From Pseudomonas fluorescens (GTDB lineage Bacteria > Pseudomonadota > Gammaproteobacteria > Pseudomonadales > Pseudomonadaceae): a DNA stretch of 64,000 bases. The position numbers and the translations under genes were made by a program. This document shows, piece by piece, positions 43,570 to 52,475 of the stretch (positions within the stretch are counted from its first letter, which is position 1; the number at the start of each line of letters is the position of its first letter). The DNA lies in the NCBI GenBank assembly GCA_902825215.1, contig LR782234.1, forward strand, positions 4,650,001-4,714,000. Reading direction: 5' to 3'. The notes under the pieces are model-generated. The model was given only the letters and a program-made list of their open reading frames with translations, was not told the DNA's origin and made no database searches.

Positions 43570-44889
43570 ATGTTCTTCAATCGCCAAAAATCCATCATCG
43601 ACGACCTTCAGCGCACCCTCACTGAACAATCCGGCCTGCTCGATGCGATCAATCGCTCGATGGCGGTGATCGAGTTTGATCTTGAGGGCGTGGTGACGCG
43701 CGCCAACGACAACTTCCTCAAAACCATGGGCTACACCGCCGAGCAAGCCATCGGTCAGCCGCATCGGCGTTTCTGCACACCGGAATTCGGCCGCAGCGCG
43801 CAATACACTGAACTGTGGTCGCGCCTGAAGAATGGCCAGTTTCAGTCCGGCACCTTTGAGCGGATCAACAGCCAGGGTCAGCCGATCTGGCTCGAAGCCA
43901 GCTACAACCCGATCAAGGATGCTGCGGGACGCGTGGTGAAAGTGGTCAAGTACGCCATGGACGTGACCGCCAAGGTGCAGCAGGAAAGCGAAGCCAACGC
44001 CAAGCTTCAAGCCATTGACCGGGCGATGGCCGTGATCGAGTTCGACCTGGAGGGCAATGTCCTCACCGCCAACCAGAATTTTCTGACGCGTATGGGTTAC
44101 ACGCTGGCCGAGTTGAAGGGTAAACATCACCGTTTGTTCTGCACCTCGGAGTTGGTCAACAGCGGTGCGTATCAGGATTTCTGGCGTCGCTTGAATCAGG
44201 GTGAGCTTTTTCACGGATTGTTTGAACGCGTCGATAAACGCGGGCAAACGGTTTGGCTCGAAGCCAACTACAACCCGGTCTACGATGCTGCCGGACGCTT
44301 GTGCAAAGTGGTCAAATTCGCCTCCGACGTCACCGCCCGCGTGGTCCAGCATGAGCAGGATGCACGCAGCGCCAGCGCGGCTTATCACATCTCGGTGGCG
44401 ACCCGTAAAGTCGCCGAGCAAGGCACGCAGGTGATCCAGCAAGCCGCCAGCGAAATGCGCGAGATCGCCGAAGACATCGCCCAGTCTTCAACCTTGATTG
44501 CGCAACTGGGTGAACGCTCCGAACAGATCACCGCCATCGTCAACACCATCCGCGCGATTGCCGACCAGACCAACCTGCTCGCGCTCAACGCCGCCATCGA
44601 AGCCGCTCGCGCCGGGGAACAGGGCCGCGGTTTTGCCGTAGTCGCCGACGAAGTGCGACTGTTGGCCGGCCGTACCAGCGGTTCGACCGCAGAGATTTCC
44701 AACATGATCGGCCTGATCCAGAGCGAAACCCGCCAGGCCATCAAGAGCATGGAAGGCACCCGTGGCCGCGCGGCGGAAGGGGTCGAACTGGCCAATCAGG
44801 CGGGCACGGTGATATTGCAGATTCGCGACGGCGCCAGTGAAGCGGTGGAGGCGGTGAGCATGTTTGCCAATGAGCGGGCGCCGGGGTAA
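43570..44889 (+). CDS. Soluble PAS-PAS chemoreceptor (BdlA-like)
   Basis: This 439-aa protein has two tandem PAS domains and a methyl-accepting signalling domain, without membrane segments. PAS 1 (MAVIEFDLEGVVTRANDNFL) and PAS 2 (MAVIEFDLEGNVLTANQNFL) are close copies. The signalling tip is ADQTNLLALNAAIEAARAGE with GRGFAVVADEVRLLAGRTS. This layout is that of P. aeruginosa BdlA, which links redox or nutrient cues to biofilm dispersion. No neighbouring che gene. The C-terminus lacks a methylesterase-binding pentapeptide. Confidence 0.85.
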   Translation: MFFNRQKSIIDDLQRTLTEQSGLLDAINRSMAVIEFDLEGVVTRANDNFLKTMGYTAEQAIGQPHRRFCTPEFGRSAQYTELWSRLKNGQFQSGTFERINSQGQPIWLEASYNPIKDAAGRVVKVVKYAMDVTAKVQQESEANAKLQAIDRAMAVIEFDLEGNVLTANQNFLTRMGYTLAELKGKHHRLFCTSELVNSGAYQDFWRRLNQGELFHGLFERVDKRGQTVWLEANYNPVYDAAGRLCKVVKFASDVTARVVQHEQDARSASAAYHISVATRKVAEQGTQVIQQAASEMREIAEDIAQSSTLIAQLGERSEQITAIVNTIRAIADQTNLLALNAAIEAARAGEQGRGFAVVADEVRLLAGRTSGSTAEISNMIGLIQSETRQAIKSMEGTRGRAAEGVELANQAGTVILQIRDGASEAVEAVSMFANERAPG

Positions 44890-44949
44890 GGCGGGTTCGC
44901 TCGGGAGCGCGGTGGAATTGAGGTCTCGGCCTGGCAGTGAAGCGGCTTG

Positions 44950-45071
44950 CCGCCATCGCCAGCAGGCTGGCTCCCACAGGGATCGGCGAATACCTCAATT
45001 CCCCGCTGGTTCCTAAAGGGTTCAGGCACGCCGCGAGCCCAATGTGGGAGCCAACCTGCTAGCGATGGCGG
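44950..45071. repeat. REP pair in inverted orientation
   Basis: CCGCCATCGCCAGCAGGCTG and its near complement (...CCTGCTAGCGATGGCGG) frame about 65 bp between two convergent genes. A transcript-end structure is likely. Confidence 0.7.
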
Positions 45072-45092
45072 CAGCCAGCTCAGCGCAAGGCT

Positions 45093-45419
45093 TCAGCCCC
45101 GCACCAGACTGCGCACCGCCACGATCTCTGGCACTTGCACCTTGCTCATGTAAACGCGCAGCGGCTCGGTGATGTTGATTCGGTCGTCGATGTGTTGGTC
45201 CAGCAGCAACTGGATCAACTCGCGTTTGAGGGTCATGGTCTGTTCGGTCGTGGGGGCCCAGACGAATTCGCTGGCGGGGATGATGCCGTCGTCGGCGACG
45301 TCCATGCCGAACGAGTCTTCGCTGAACCTGACGATGTGCTGACCGGTCTTGCGGTTGAGGCCGACGAAGCCCTTGAGGTCGTCGGCGGCCTGGCAGATGA
45401 GTTGGGAGGTGATGCGCAT
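45093..45419 (-). CDS. DUF2025 (PA1123-like) protein
   Basis: This 108-aa protein begins MRITSQLICQAADDLKGFVG and has NRKTGQHIVRFSEDSFGMDV with an acidic centre. It matches what I recall as DUF2025, a small family confined mostly to Pseudomonas and of unknown function. The start at 45419 is set by conservation; upstream in-frame codons add a basic, unlikely stretch. Divergent from glpQ. Confidence 0.75.
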   Translation of the reverse strand: MRITSQLICQAADDLKGFVGLNRKTGQHIVRFSEDSFGMDVADDGIIPASEFVWAPTTEQTMTLKRELIQLLLDQHIDDRINITEPLRVYMSKVQVPEIVAVRSLVRG

Positions 45420-45640
45420 GGTAAACCTCGCGAATGATGATCGATGGTTTACACGCAGGGCCACTGAGCGGCGCACCCTCTGCCGGGGTGTCTGCCGAGG
45501 GCAAGCGTACTGCAAACGGCGCCACAAACGTGCAGGAAAATTCGCTTTTGATACGTTTATGTTGGTCTTGCGCTGGCACCCGAGCGCTTCAGTTGTTAAA
45601 ACAGTGCACTTTGAAATTGCCCTGCGAAAGGAACTCGAAC

Positions 45641-46768
45641 ATGCCCGCCACTTTCACCAAAAGCGCTTTGGTCCTGAGCCTGCTGCTCGGCCTCGGTCAG
45701 GCGCAGGCCGCCAGCCATAGTGCTCCCGAGGCCATCGCTGCGGCCCACGGCATCCCGCACCCGGCGGTGATCGCTCACCGTGGCGCGTCGTTCGATGCGC
45801 CGGAATCCACCGTCGCGGCTTATCGACTGGCCCGCGACCTGGGTGCCGATTACCTGGAACTGGATTTGCAGCGCAGCAAGGACGGCGTGCTGTTCGCCCT
45901 GCACGACGACAATCTGCAGCGCACCACCGACGTGGCGAGCAAATTCCCGGAGCGCAAGGACAGTCCGGCCACCGCGTTCACCATGGCCGAACTGAAAACC
46001 CTCGACGCCGGTAGCTGGTTCAACGCCAAATATCCGGATCGCGCGCGCGCGTCCTACGCCGGGCTGAAGATTCTGACCCTCGATGAAATCATCGACATCG
46101 CCCGTGCCAATCCGCAGCACAAGCCCGGCCTGTACATCGAAACCAAAGAGCCGCAGTTGTTTCCGGGCATCGAAAAGGACCTAAAGGAAAAACTGCAGGA
46201 CCGCGGCTGGCTGAGCCCGGCAGGTTCGAAACTGGCGAAAAGCGCGCTCGGCGTCGGCCAGGGCAAAGGCAAGGTGATCCTGCAGACGTTCGACAAGAAC
46301 AGCCTGCAATTGCTGGAAAAGGAAATGCCGCAAGTGCCGAAGATTTTGCTGTTGTGGGTCGGCGAAGGCAGCATCGAGCCGAAATCGAACGTGACCTTTG
46401 CCGCTTCCGGCGAGAAGGACAAGAACGTTTTCTACGGTAAACAGGAACCGAAGTCCGAAGCTGAATTCAAGCAGTGGGTCGACTTCGCCAAGGCCCAGGG
46501 CGCTATCGGCACCGGTCCGTCGGCCAAACTGACCCATGGCGGTGACCAGAGCTATTCGGATCTGGTGCAGCCGTGGATGAATCAGTACACCCATGATCAG
46601 GGCATGCTCGTACACGTCTACACCGTCGATGAGCCGGTGGATTACGAAAAAGTCATGGGTGCCGGTGTCGATGGCATCTTTACCAACCGCGCCAGTGAAC
46701 TGTTGAAGTTTTATAAGCGCCCGGCGGCGGGCAGTGTTGATGAGGTTTTGAAGAAGAACGGTTTCTGA
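45641..46768 (+). CDS. glpQ: Periplasmic glycerophosphodiester phosphodiesterase
   Basis: This 375-aa enzyme hydrolyses glycerophosphodiesters to glycerol 3-phosphate and an alcohol. The signal peptide MPATFTKSALVLSLLLGLGQ...AQAAS targets it to the periplasm. The GDPD signature is VIAHRGASFDAPESTVAAY, with the metal-binding LELDLQRSKDG and LHDDNLQRTTD. The start at 45641 follows AAAGGA. It stands alone; such genes often respond to phosphate, but no Pho box was found here. Confidence 0.92.
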   Translation: MPATFTKSALVLSLLLGLGQAQAASHSAPEAIAAAHGIPHPAVIAHRGASFDAPESTVAAYRLARDLGADYLELDLQRSKDGVLFALHDDNLQRTTDVASKFPERKDSPATAFTMAELKTLDAGSWFNAKYPDRARASYAGLKILTLDEIIDIARANPQHKPGLYIETKEPQLFPGIEKDLKEKLQDRGWLSPAGSKLAKSALGVGQGKGKVILQTFDKNSLQLLEKEMPQVPKILLLWVGEGSIEPKSNVTFAASGEKDKNVFYGKQEPKSEAEFKQWVDFAKAQGAIGTGPSAKLTHGGDQSYSDLVQPWMNQYTHDQGMLVHVYTVDEPVDYEKVMGAGVDGIFTNRASELLKFYKRPAAGSVDEVLKKNGF

Positions 46769-46925
46769 GCCGTTATCGAGTCGCCCGGTTCGCGAGCAGG
46801 CTCGCTCTCACAAAGAGCAAGTCTTATCGCGAAGCAGAGATTTAAGGGTGAATTAAGTTGCGCTGGTTAATCTGAACCCACTTACACAGATCAACCACTT
46901 CAACGCACCACCAAGGAATGAACCG

Positions 46926-47231
46926 ATGAAAACTTTGACTGCCCTGTTTACCGCCGCTGCCCTGACCCTCACCGCTGGCCTGGCTCAGGCTGACGTACGC
47001 ATCGACCAGATCCCGCAACTGGTGAAAGACGGCAAGATCAAGTCGCTGGAATCGATGAACGCCGAAGCGCTGAAACTGTATCCGGGTGCGACCATTACTG
47101 ATACCGATCTGGATAACCACTTCAACGGTTATGAGTACGAAGTTGAACTGAAGACCGCTGATGGCAAAGAGTTCGATGTGGACTTTGATGCAACTACCGG
47201 CAAGGTTTTGAGCAACAAGCAAGATACTTGA
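46926..47231 (+). CDS. PepSY-domain periplasmic protein
   Basis: This 101-aa secreted protein has the signal peptide MKTLTALFTAAALTLTAGLA-QA and one PepSY domain (IDQIPQLVKDGKIKSLESMN, then YEYEVELKTADGKEFDVDFD and ATTGKVLSNK). Small PepSY proteins are thought to modulate proteases or bind ions. An AAGGA precedes the ATG. A strong terminator follows. Confidence 0.88.
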   Translation: MKTLTALFTAAALTLTAGLAQADVRIDQIPQLVKDGKIKSLESMNAEALKLYPGATITDTDLDNHFNGYEYEVELKTADGKEFDVDFDATTGKVLSNKQDT

Positions 47232-47244
47232 TAGAGCGCTGGTA

Positions 47245-47280
47245 AAGAGCCGCACGATTTAATGATCGTGCGGCTTTTTT
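47245..47280 (+). terminator. Terminator of the PepSY gene
   Basis: AGCCGCACGAT and ATCGTGCGGCT form an 11-bp perfect stem with a short loop, followed by six T residues. Confidence 0.92.
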
Positions 47281-47577
47281 GTGGCTGGCGTTTGGCGTGA
47301 GGTTTGGGTTGTCCGGGAAATCGATTCCCCCTCACCCCAGCCCTCTCCCCCAAGGGGGGCGAGGGGAAAGGGAGCAGATCGGGGGCCATTCAAAGCCTGA
47401 GTTCGCCTCGAGATCTCTGATAACTCTTGGTCAGTTCAGAGCCTGAGTTCGCCTCGATATTTCAGGTCGACGTATCTCCAGCAATCAACACGGTCAGTCC
47501 CCTCTCCCGTGGGAGAAGGCTAGGGTGAGGGCCGAGCCATCACGCCGAAAACACTGACATACCACCACCCAAACCAA
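47281..47577. repeat. Intergenic repeats between PepSY gene and chemoreceptor
   Basis: Direct repeats AGCCTGAGTTCGCCTCGA at 47394-47411 and 47440-47457 lie 46 bp apart. Around them are CCCTCACCCCAGCCCTCTCC and a partly complementary GGGAGAAGGCTAGGGTGAGG unit, which can pair over most of the interval. This is a repeat element of unknown function. Confidence 0.6.
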
Positions 47578-49200
47578 TCAAGCACTCAACCGCGCCGTCA
47601 CTTCATTCAACTGCCCCGACAGACCATGCAGATTCTGGCTGGCACTCTCGGTGCGCTGCACGTTATCCAGATTGGTGCTGGCAATCGCGGTGATCTCGGT
47701 GAGGTTGCGCGAAATGTCTTCGGCCACCGACGTCTGCTCTTCCGCCGCAGTAGCGATCTGCCGGTTCATGTCGCGAATCGCTTCCACGGCATGAGTGATG
47801 CGCTCGAGCATCGCGCCAGCCTGAGTCACTTGCTCGACGCTTTCATCACTGCGCGCCTGGCCGTTGTCGATGGCGTGCGCAGCGTCTACCGCGCCGGTCT
47901 GCACGCTCTGGATGATCTGGTTGATCTCGATGATCGACTCGGCGGTGCGCTGCGCGAGGTTGCGCACTTCGTCGGCGACCACGGCAAATCCACGCCCGGC
48001 CTCGCCGGCGCGGGCCGCTTCGATGGCAGCGTTGAGCGCGAGCAGGTTGGTCTGTTCGGCGATGCCGCGAATCACTTCCAGTACCTTGCCGATGCGCCCG
48101 CTGTCCGCTTCGAGACGGCGGATCACGGTGGCGGTGTTGGCGATTTCGCCGCGCATCTGCGTGATCGAATGAATGGTGGTTTGCATGACCTTCTCGCCCT
48201 GCTGCGCAGACTGATCGGCATCGTCGGCAGCGCGAGCGGCGTCGGCGGCGTGGCGCGCGACTTCCTGGGCGGTGGCGGACATTTCGTTCATCGCCGTGGC
48301 CACCTGATCGGTGCGATTGAATTGCTCGTTGGTGCCGCCGGCCATGGTTGTGGCGATGGCGTTCAACTCGCCGCTGGCGCTGTCCAGATCGCTGGCACTG
48401 CGCTGCAAACGGCTGAAGGTGTCGGCGAGGAAATCGCGCAAGGTGTTCGCCGCGGTGGCGAGATTGCCCAGTTCGTCCTGCCGCTCGTTGGTCACCCGTT
48501 CGGCGAGTTGGCCACGACTCAATTGGCTCACATAGTCGATGAGTTTGCGGATCGGTTCGACCAGGTTGCGGTTGACCAGCCACAGGCTCAGCAGGCCGAT
48601 CAACAGCCCCGACGCCAGCATCACCAGCAAGCCGATCCACACAGTGCGATCGGCACCGGCACTGATCAGCGCCGACTGCTCGGTGCCCTGCTGGCGCAGT
48701 TCTGCGACCAGTTCGCTCATCTGATCGCTGGTCGCGCGGTCGACACCTTTGACTGCGGCATCGCCCGCCGCCGGGTCACCGCCGGCGGCGACGTAGGCAT
48801 CACGGCCCTTCTGGTAGGCCGCGCCGAGTTGGCGGTGTTCGTCACGCAGGCGTTCGATGCGGGTTTTCAGGCTCGGCTCGATGCCGCTCTGGCCGGCCAG
48901 TTCGCCGAGGATTTTCTGTACGTCGCGCTGACGATCTTCGAACTGGCCCCAGTACTTGGCCAGATCCGCCGGTTGCTTGCCGCGCAGCAAGACGTTTTTC
49001 CATTCCTGCACCTGCACCTTGAATTGCAGGTTGGCTTCGTCGATCAGTTGCGACGTGTGCAACGGTCCGGCGAGCAACTGGCTGTAACTCTGTACGCCGT
49101 TGGACAGGAAATGGAAGCACGCCAGCGCGATCAACAGCATCGCCAGCAGACTGCCACTCAACAGGGCGAGCATTTGCGCTCTCAGGGATTTTTGCAGCAT
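47578..49200 (-). CDS. Membrane methyl-accepting chemotaxis protein
   Basis: This 540-aa transmembrane receptor has TM1 near residues 10-32 (LLSGSLLAMLLIALACFHFL), a periplasmic helical sensor of about 160 residues, TM2 near 190-210 (VWIGLLVMLASGLLIGLLSL), a HAMP domain and a signalling tip with EQTNLLALNAAIEAARAGE. The ligand cannot be read from the helical-bundle sensor. It is divergent from the ZntB-type gene, with a Pho-box-like sequence in between, so a link with phosphate (as in CtpL-type receptors) is a hypothesis only. Confidence 0.9.
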   Translation of the reverse strand: MLQKSLRAQMLALLSGSLLAMLLIALACFHFLSNGVQSYSQLLAGPLHTSQLIDEANLQFKVQVQEWKNVLLRGKQPADLAKYWGQFEDRQRDVQKILGELAGQSGIEPSLKTRIERLRDEHRQLGAAYQKGRDAYVAAGGDPAAGDAAVKGVDRATSDQMSELVAELRQQGTEQSALISAGADRTVWIGLLVMLASGLLIGLLSLWLVNRNLVEPIRKLIDYVSQLSRGQLAERVTNERQDELGNLATAANTLRDFLADTFSRLQRSASDLDSASGELNAIATTMAGGTNEQFNRTDQVATAMNEMSATAQEVARHAADAARAADDADQSAQQGEKVMQTTIHSITQMRGEIANTATVIRRLEADSGRIGKVLEVIRGIAEQTNLLALNAAIEAARAGEAGRGFAVVADEVRNLAQRTAESIIEINQIIQSVQTGAVDAAHAIDNGQARSDESVEQVTQAGAMLERITHAVEAIRDMNRQIATAAEEQTSVAEDISRNLTEITAIASTNLDNVQRTESASQNLHGLSGQLNEVTARLSA

Positions 49201-49385
49201 CGAAGATACTCACGACAGGGGTGGAGCACGCCCGGAACGAGCGTGAAAAATGGCCGGACCTCCCTGTCGGCGAACCTTGGCCCAAGGCCAATGGCGCGCA
49301 ACCTAACTCAGCTGAGATCGGCGTGCCAGAGCCCTTCTTGAGAAACTTCCGACAGCCGGTAAGGCATTGATTTGACGCCGTTTTA

Positions 49386-49409
49386 CTGTCACATAAATGT
49401 CATGTGACA
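49386..49409 (+). promoter_or_regulatory. Pho-box-like sequence and dyad
   Basis: CTGTCACATAAATGTCAT (49386-49403) matches the 18-bp PhoB box pattern at 16 positions. It also contains a perfect dyad TGTCACAT-N7-ATGTGACA (49387-49409). It is 74 bp before the ZntB-like start and 186 bp from the divergent chemoreceptor start. GATGAT about 10 bp downstream could act as the -10. Whether it is a PhoB site or an operator for another dimeric regulator is open. Confidence 0.5.
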
Positions 49410-49476
49410 TTGCGATGATGCCGCTCAGGTGAACCTGTAAAACCCGCATCAACCGCCCTCCTCGCAGCGAGCCGCC

Positions 49477-50499
49477 ATGAATCACAGCCTCGATATCAGC
49501 CATCGCGATCCGGACCTGTTTGGTTTGCTCTATGGCTTCCGTTTTCTGCCCGGCGAAAGCGGTCGCGAAGTCGATTCAGCGACGGCGCTGCGTTGCTTGC
49601 AGGACGACAGCGACAGCGGCGAATTCCTCTGGCTGCACTTGAATCTGGCCCACGCCGCCTGTGAGCGCTGGATGAAAAGTCATCTGCAGTTGCCGGAAGA
49701 ATTTTTCGAAGCGCTGCATGAGGGCTCGCGCTCGACGCGCATCGAGCATGTCGATTCGGCGCTGCTGGCGGTGGTCAACGATGTGGTCTTCAACCTCAGC
49801 AGCATGGTCTCCTCGGACGTGTCGACGCTGTGGGTCTGTGTGCGCAGCAAACTGATCGTCAGCGCACGCCTGCAACCGCTGCACTCGGTGGACAAATTGC
49901 GCTCGTCGGTGAAGGCCGGCGAACGCTTTCGTTCGCCGTCGGAATTGCTCGTGCATCTGTTGCGCGATCAGGGCGAAGTGCTGACGCAGATCGTGCGCAA
50001 GACCAGCCTGAGCGTCGACCAGATCGAGGACGAATTGCTCTCCTCGCGGCTGTCGACCAACCGCGCGGAACTCGGCGCCAACCGCCGCGTGCTGGTGCGC
50101 CTGCAACGTTTGCTGGCGCTGGAACCGGGTTCGCTGCTGCGCCTGCTCAACCGTCCGCCGCCGTGGTTGCAGAAGGAGGACGTGAAAGAGCTGCGCAAGT
50201 CCACCGAGGAGTTCGCGCTGATCATCAACGACCTCACCGCCCTCGGTGAGCGGATCAAACTGCTCCAGGAAGAGATCGCCGCCAACCTCAACGAACAAAG
50301 CAACCGCACGCTGTTCACCCTCACCGTGGTCACGGTGCTGGCGCTGCCGATCAACATCATCGCCGGGTTCTTCGGCATGAATGTCGGCGGCGTACCGTTA
50401 TCACAGGACCCGCACGGGTTCTGGGTACTGGTCGCGCTGGTGGCGACGTTCACCGTGATCGCCGGACGCTGGGCGTTTCGCAAGCGTGGGGATTATTGA
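49477..50499 (+). CDS. zntB: CorA-type zinc/metal transporter (ZntB-like)
   Basis: This 340-aa inner-membrane metal transporter of the CorA family has a large cytoplasmic N-terminal domain, a long stalk helix (...INDLTALGERIKLLQEEI), and two C-terminal membrane helices with the GFFGMNVGGVPL loop carrying GMN. The tail ends in a positive RKRGDY. Length and the GMNVGGVP form suit ZntB-like proteins. Substrate (zinc or other divalent ions) is inferred. Divergent from the chemoreceptor gene. Confidence 0.85.
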   Translation: MNHSLDISHRDPDLFGLLYGFRFLPGESGREVDSATALRCLQDDSDSGEFLWLHLNLAHAACERWMKSHLQLPEEFFEALHEGSRSTRIEHVDSALLAVVNDVVFNLSSMVSSDVSTLWVCVRSKLIVSARLQPLHSVDKLRSSVKAGERFRSPSELLVHLLRDQGEVLTQIVRKTSLSVDQIEDELLSSRLSTNRAELGANRRVLVRLQRLLALEPGSLLRLLNRPPPWLQKEDVKELRKSTEEFALIINDLTALGERIKLLQEEIAANLNEQSNRTLFTLTVVTVLALPINIIAGFFGMNVGGVPLSQDPHGFWVLVALVATFTVIAGRWAFRKRGDY

Positions 50500-50518
50500 C
50501 CACATATTCCACCGTTCC

Positions 50519-50613
50519 CCTGTGGGAGCTGGCTTGCCAGCGATAGCGTCAGGTCAGTCAACATCCATGTTGAACGTCAGTCCGCCATCGCTGGCAAGCC
50601 AGCTCCCACAGGG
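50519..50613. repeat. REP pair in inverted orientation
   Basis: CCTGTGGGAGCTGGCTTGCC and its complement face each other across about 45 bp between zntB and pit, in the family of 3845-3935. Confidence 0.85.
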
Positions 50614-50738
50614 GACTGCGGCGTCCTTAAGATCAATGGTAAGACTAATCAGGCAAACACTGATCTGCCGCAGTCTCTCTGTAACATTCTGCAACGATCA
50701 TGGGCGACATTCCTTCCCTCGCTCAGGATTGCCCGCTC

Positions 50739-52352
50739 ATGGCTACTCCCTCCCTGACCGCCAGCCCCGCCTCTGCCGCTAGCGGCCGGCCCGCGCTGGA
50801 CAAGAAACCCGGCCCGTTCACCTATGTGATCTTTTTCGCCGTGCTGGCGATGGGCATGCTGTTCACCGCCTACAGCCTGATGCACGACATGCACGAACTC
50901 GGCACGGTGGTCACCACCTGGACGCCGTTTCTGCTGCTCGGTGTGGCGCTGCTGATTGCGCTGGGCTTCGAGTTCGTCAACGGCTTCCACGACACCGCCA
51001 ACGCGGTGGCGACGGTGATCTACACCCACTCGCTGCCGCCGAATGTGGCGGTGGTCTGGTCGGGCTTTTTCAATTTCCTTGGCGTGCTGCTTTCCAGCGG
51101 CGCGGTGGCGTTCGGCATCATTGCGCTGCTGCCGGTGGAGTTGATTCTGCAGGTCGGTTCGTCCGCCGGGTTCGCGATGATTTTCGCTTTGCTGATCGCT
51201 GCCATTCTGTGGAATCTCGGCACCTGGTGGCTGGGCCTGCCGGCGTCGTCTTCGCACACGCTGATCGGCTCGATCATCGGCGTCGGCGTGGCCAATGCGC
51301 TGATGCACGGCCGCGAAGGTACCAGCGGTGTCGATTGGGCGCAGGCGACCAAGATCGGTTACGCCTTGCTGTTGTCGCCGCTGGTGGGTTTCGGTTGCGC
51401 CGCGCTGTTGCTGCTGGCCCTGCGCGCCTTCGTCAAGAATCGCTCGTTGTACAAGGCTCCCGAAGGCAACACTCCCCCGCCGTTGTGGATTCGCGGTTTG
51501 CTGATTGCCACCTGCACCGGCGTGTCCTTCGCCCACGGCTCCAACGACGGGCAGAAAGGCATGGGCCTGATCATGCTGATTCTGGTCGGCACCTTGCCGA
51601 TGGCCTACGCCTTGAACCGCACCATGCCGGAAGAACAATCGCTGCAGTTCGCCGCGGTGGCGCAAGTCACCCAGCAGGCGCTGGTGAAAAGCTCACCGCT
51701 GCCGGCACCGGCCGATCCGCGTCCGATCCTCTCCGATTACGTGCGTAGCAAGGAAGCTACGCCGCAACTGATTCCGGCGCTCGCCGCGCTGACCGGGCAT
51801 ATCGGCGAGCAAGTCAGAGGCTACGGTTCGCTGGCCAAAGTGCCGGCCGAAGCCATGGGCAACGTGCGCAACGACATGTACCTGGCCAGCGAAAGCATTC
51901 GCCTGATGGACAAGAACAAGGTCGGCAATTTCGATGCTGACACCAGCAGCAAACTGCAATTGTTCAAACAGCAGATCGACAACGCGACACGTTTTATTCC
52001 GCTGTGGGTGAAGATTGCCGTGGCCATCGCGCTAGGGCTCGGCACCATGGTCGGCTGGAAACGCATCGTGGTGACCGTCGGCGAGAAGATTGGCAAGACT
52101 CACCTGACTTATGCGCAAGGTGCCTCGGCGGAAACCGTGGCGATGCTGACCATCGGTGCGGCGGACATGTTCGGTTTGCCGGTCTCGACCACCCATGTGC
52201 TGTCATCCGGTGTGGCCGGGACCATGGTCGCCAACGGTGGCGGGTTGCAGATGAAGACTATCCGCAATTTGCTGATGGCGTGGGTGCTGACCTTGCCGGC
52301 GGCGATTCTGCTGTCGGGCAGCCTGTATTGGTTGTTCACCCAGATCTTCTGA
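50739..52352 (+). CDS. pitA: Inorganic phosphate transporter (Pit family)
   Basis: This 537-aa PHO4/Pit-type transporter takes up phosphate, probably as metal-phosphate with protons. The two family signatures are GFEFVNGFHDTANAVATVIY and SFAHGSNDGQKGMGLIM, in the first and second halves. About ten membrane segments flank a cytosolic loop (near residues 270-400). The start at 50739 has AGGA about 10 nt upstream; an earlier in-frame ATG at 50700 has no site. It is a stand-alone gene ending before a REP-like palindrome. Confidence 0.9.
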   Translation: MATPSLTASPASAASGRPALDKKPGPFTYVIFFAVLAMGMLFTAYSLMHDMHELGTVVTTWTPFLLLGVALLIALGFEFVNGFHDTANAVATVIYTHSLPPNVAVVWSGFFNFLGVLLSSGAVAFGIIALLPVELILQVGSSAGFAMIFALLIAAILWNLGTWWLGLPASSSHTLIGSIIGVGVANALMHGREGTSGVDWAQATKIGYALLLSPLVGFGCAALLLLALRAFVKNRSLYKAPEGNTPPPLWIRGLLIATCTGVSFAHGSNDGQKGMGLIMLILVGTLPMAYALNRTMPEEQSLQFAAVAQVTQQALVKSSPLPAPADPRPILSDYVRSKEATPQLIPALAALTGHIGEQVRGYGSLAKVPAEAMGNVRNDMYLASESIRLMDKNKVGNFDADTSSKLQLFKQQIDNATRFIPLWVKIAVAIALGLGTMVGWKRIVVTVGEKIGKTHLTYAQGASAETVAMLTIGAADMFGLPVSTTHVLSSGVAGTMVANGGGLQMKTIRNLLMAWVLTLPAAILLSGSLYWLFTQIF

Positions 52353-52369
52353 GCCAATGCAAATCTCCT

Positions 52370-52457
52370 GTAGGCCTTCGCCTGCTCGCGATAGCGTCCT
52401 TTCAGTCGATACAGATGTGACTGACACACCGCTATCGCGAGCAGGCGAAGCCCTACA
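52370..52457. repeat. REP-like inverted pair (GCCTTCGCCTGCTCGCG variant)
   Basis: GCCTTCGCCTGCTCGCGATAGC has a complementary copy ending in GCGAGCAGGCGAAGCCCTAC. It separates convergent pit and LysR genes and is a variant of the GAGCCTGCTCGCGAA family. Confidence 0.75.
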
Positions 52458-52475
52458 TTTGATTGTGGTGCCCCG

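Noticed and set aside
44952..45071. CRISPR-like spaced repeats
   Set aside because: The repeats are inverted REP units, in pairs only, without regular spacing or cas genes.
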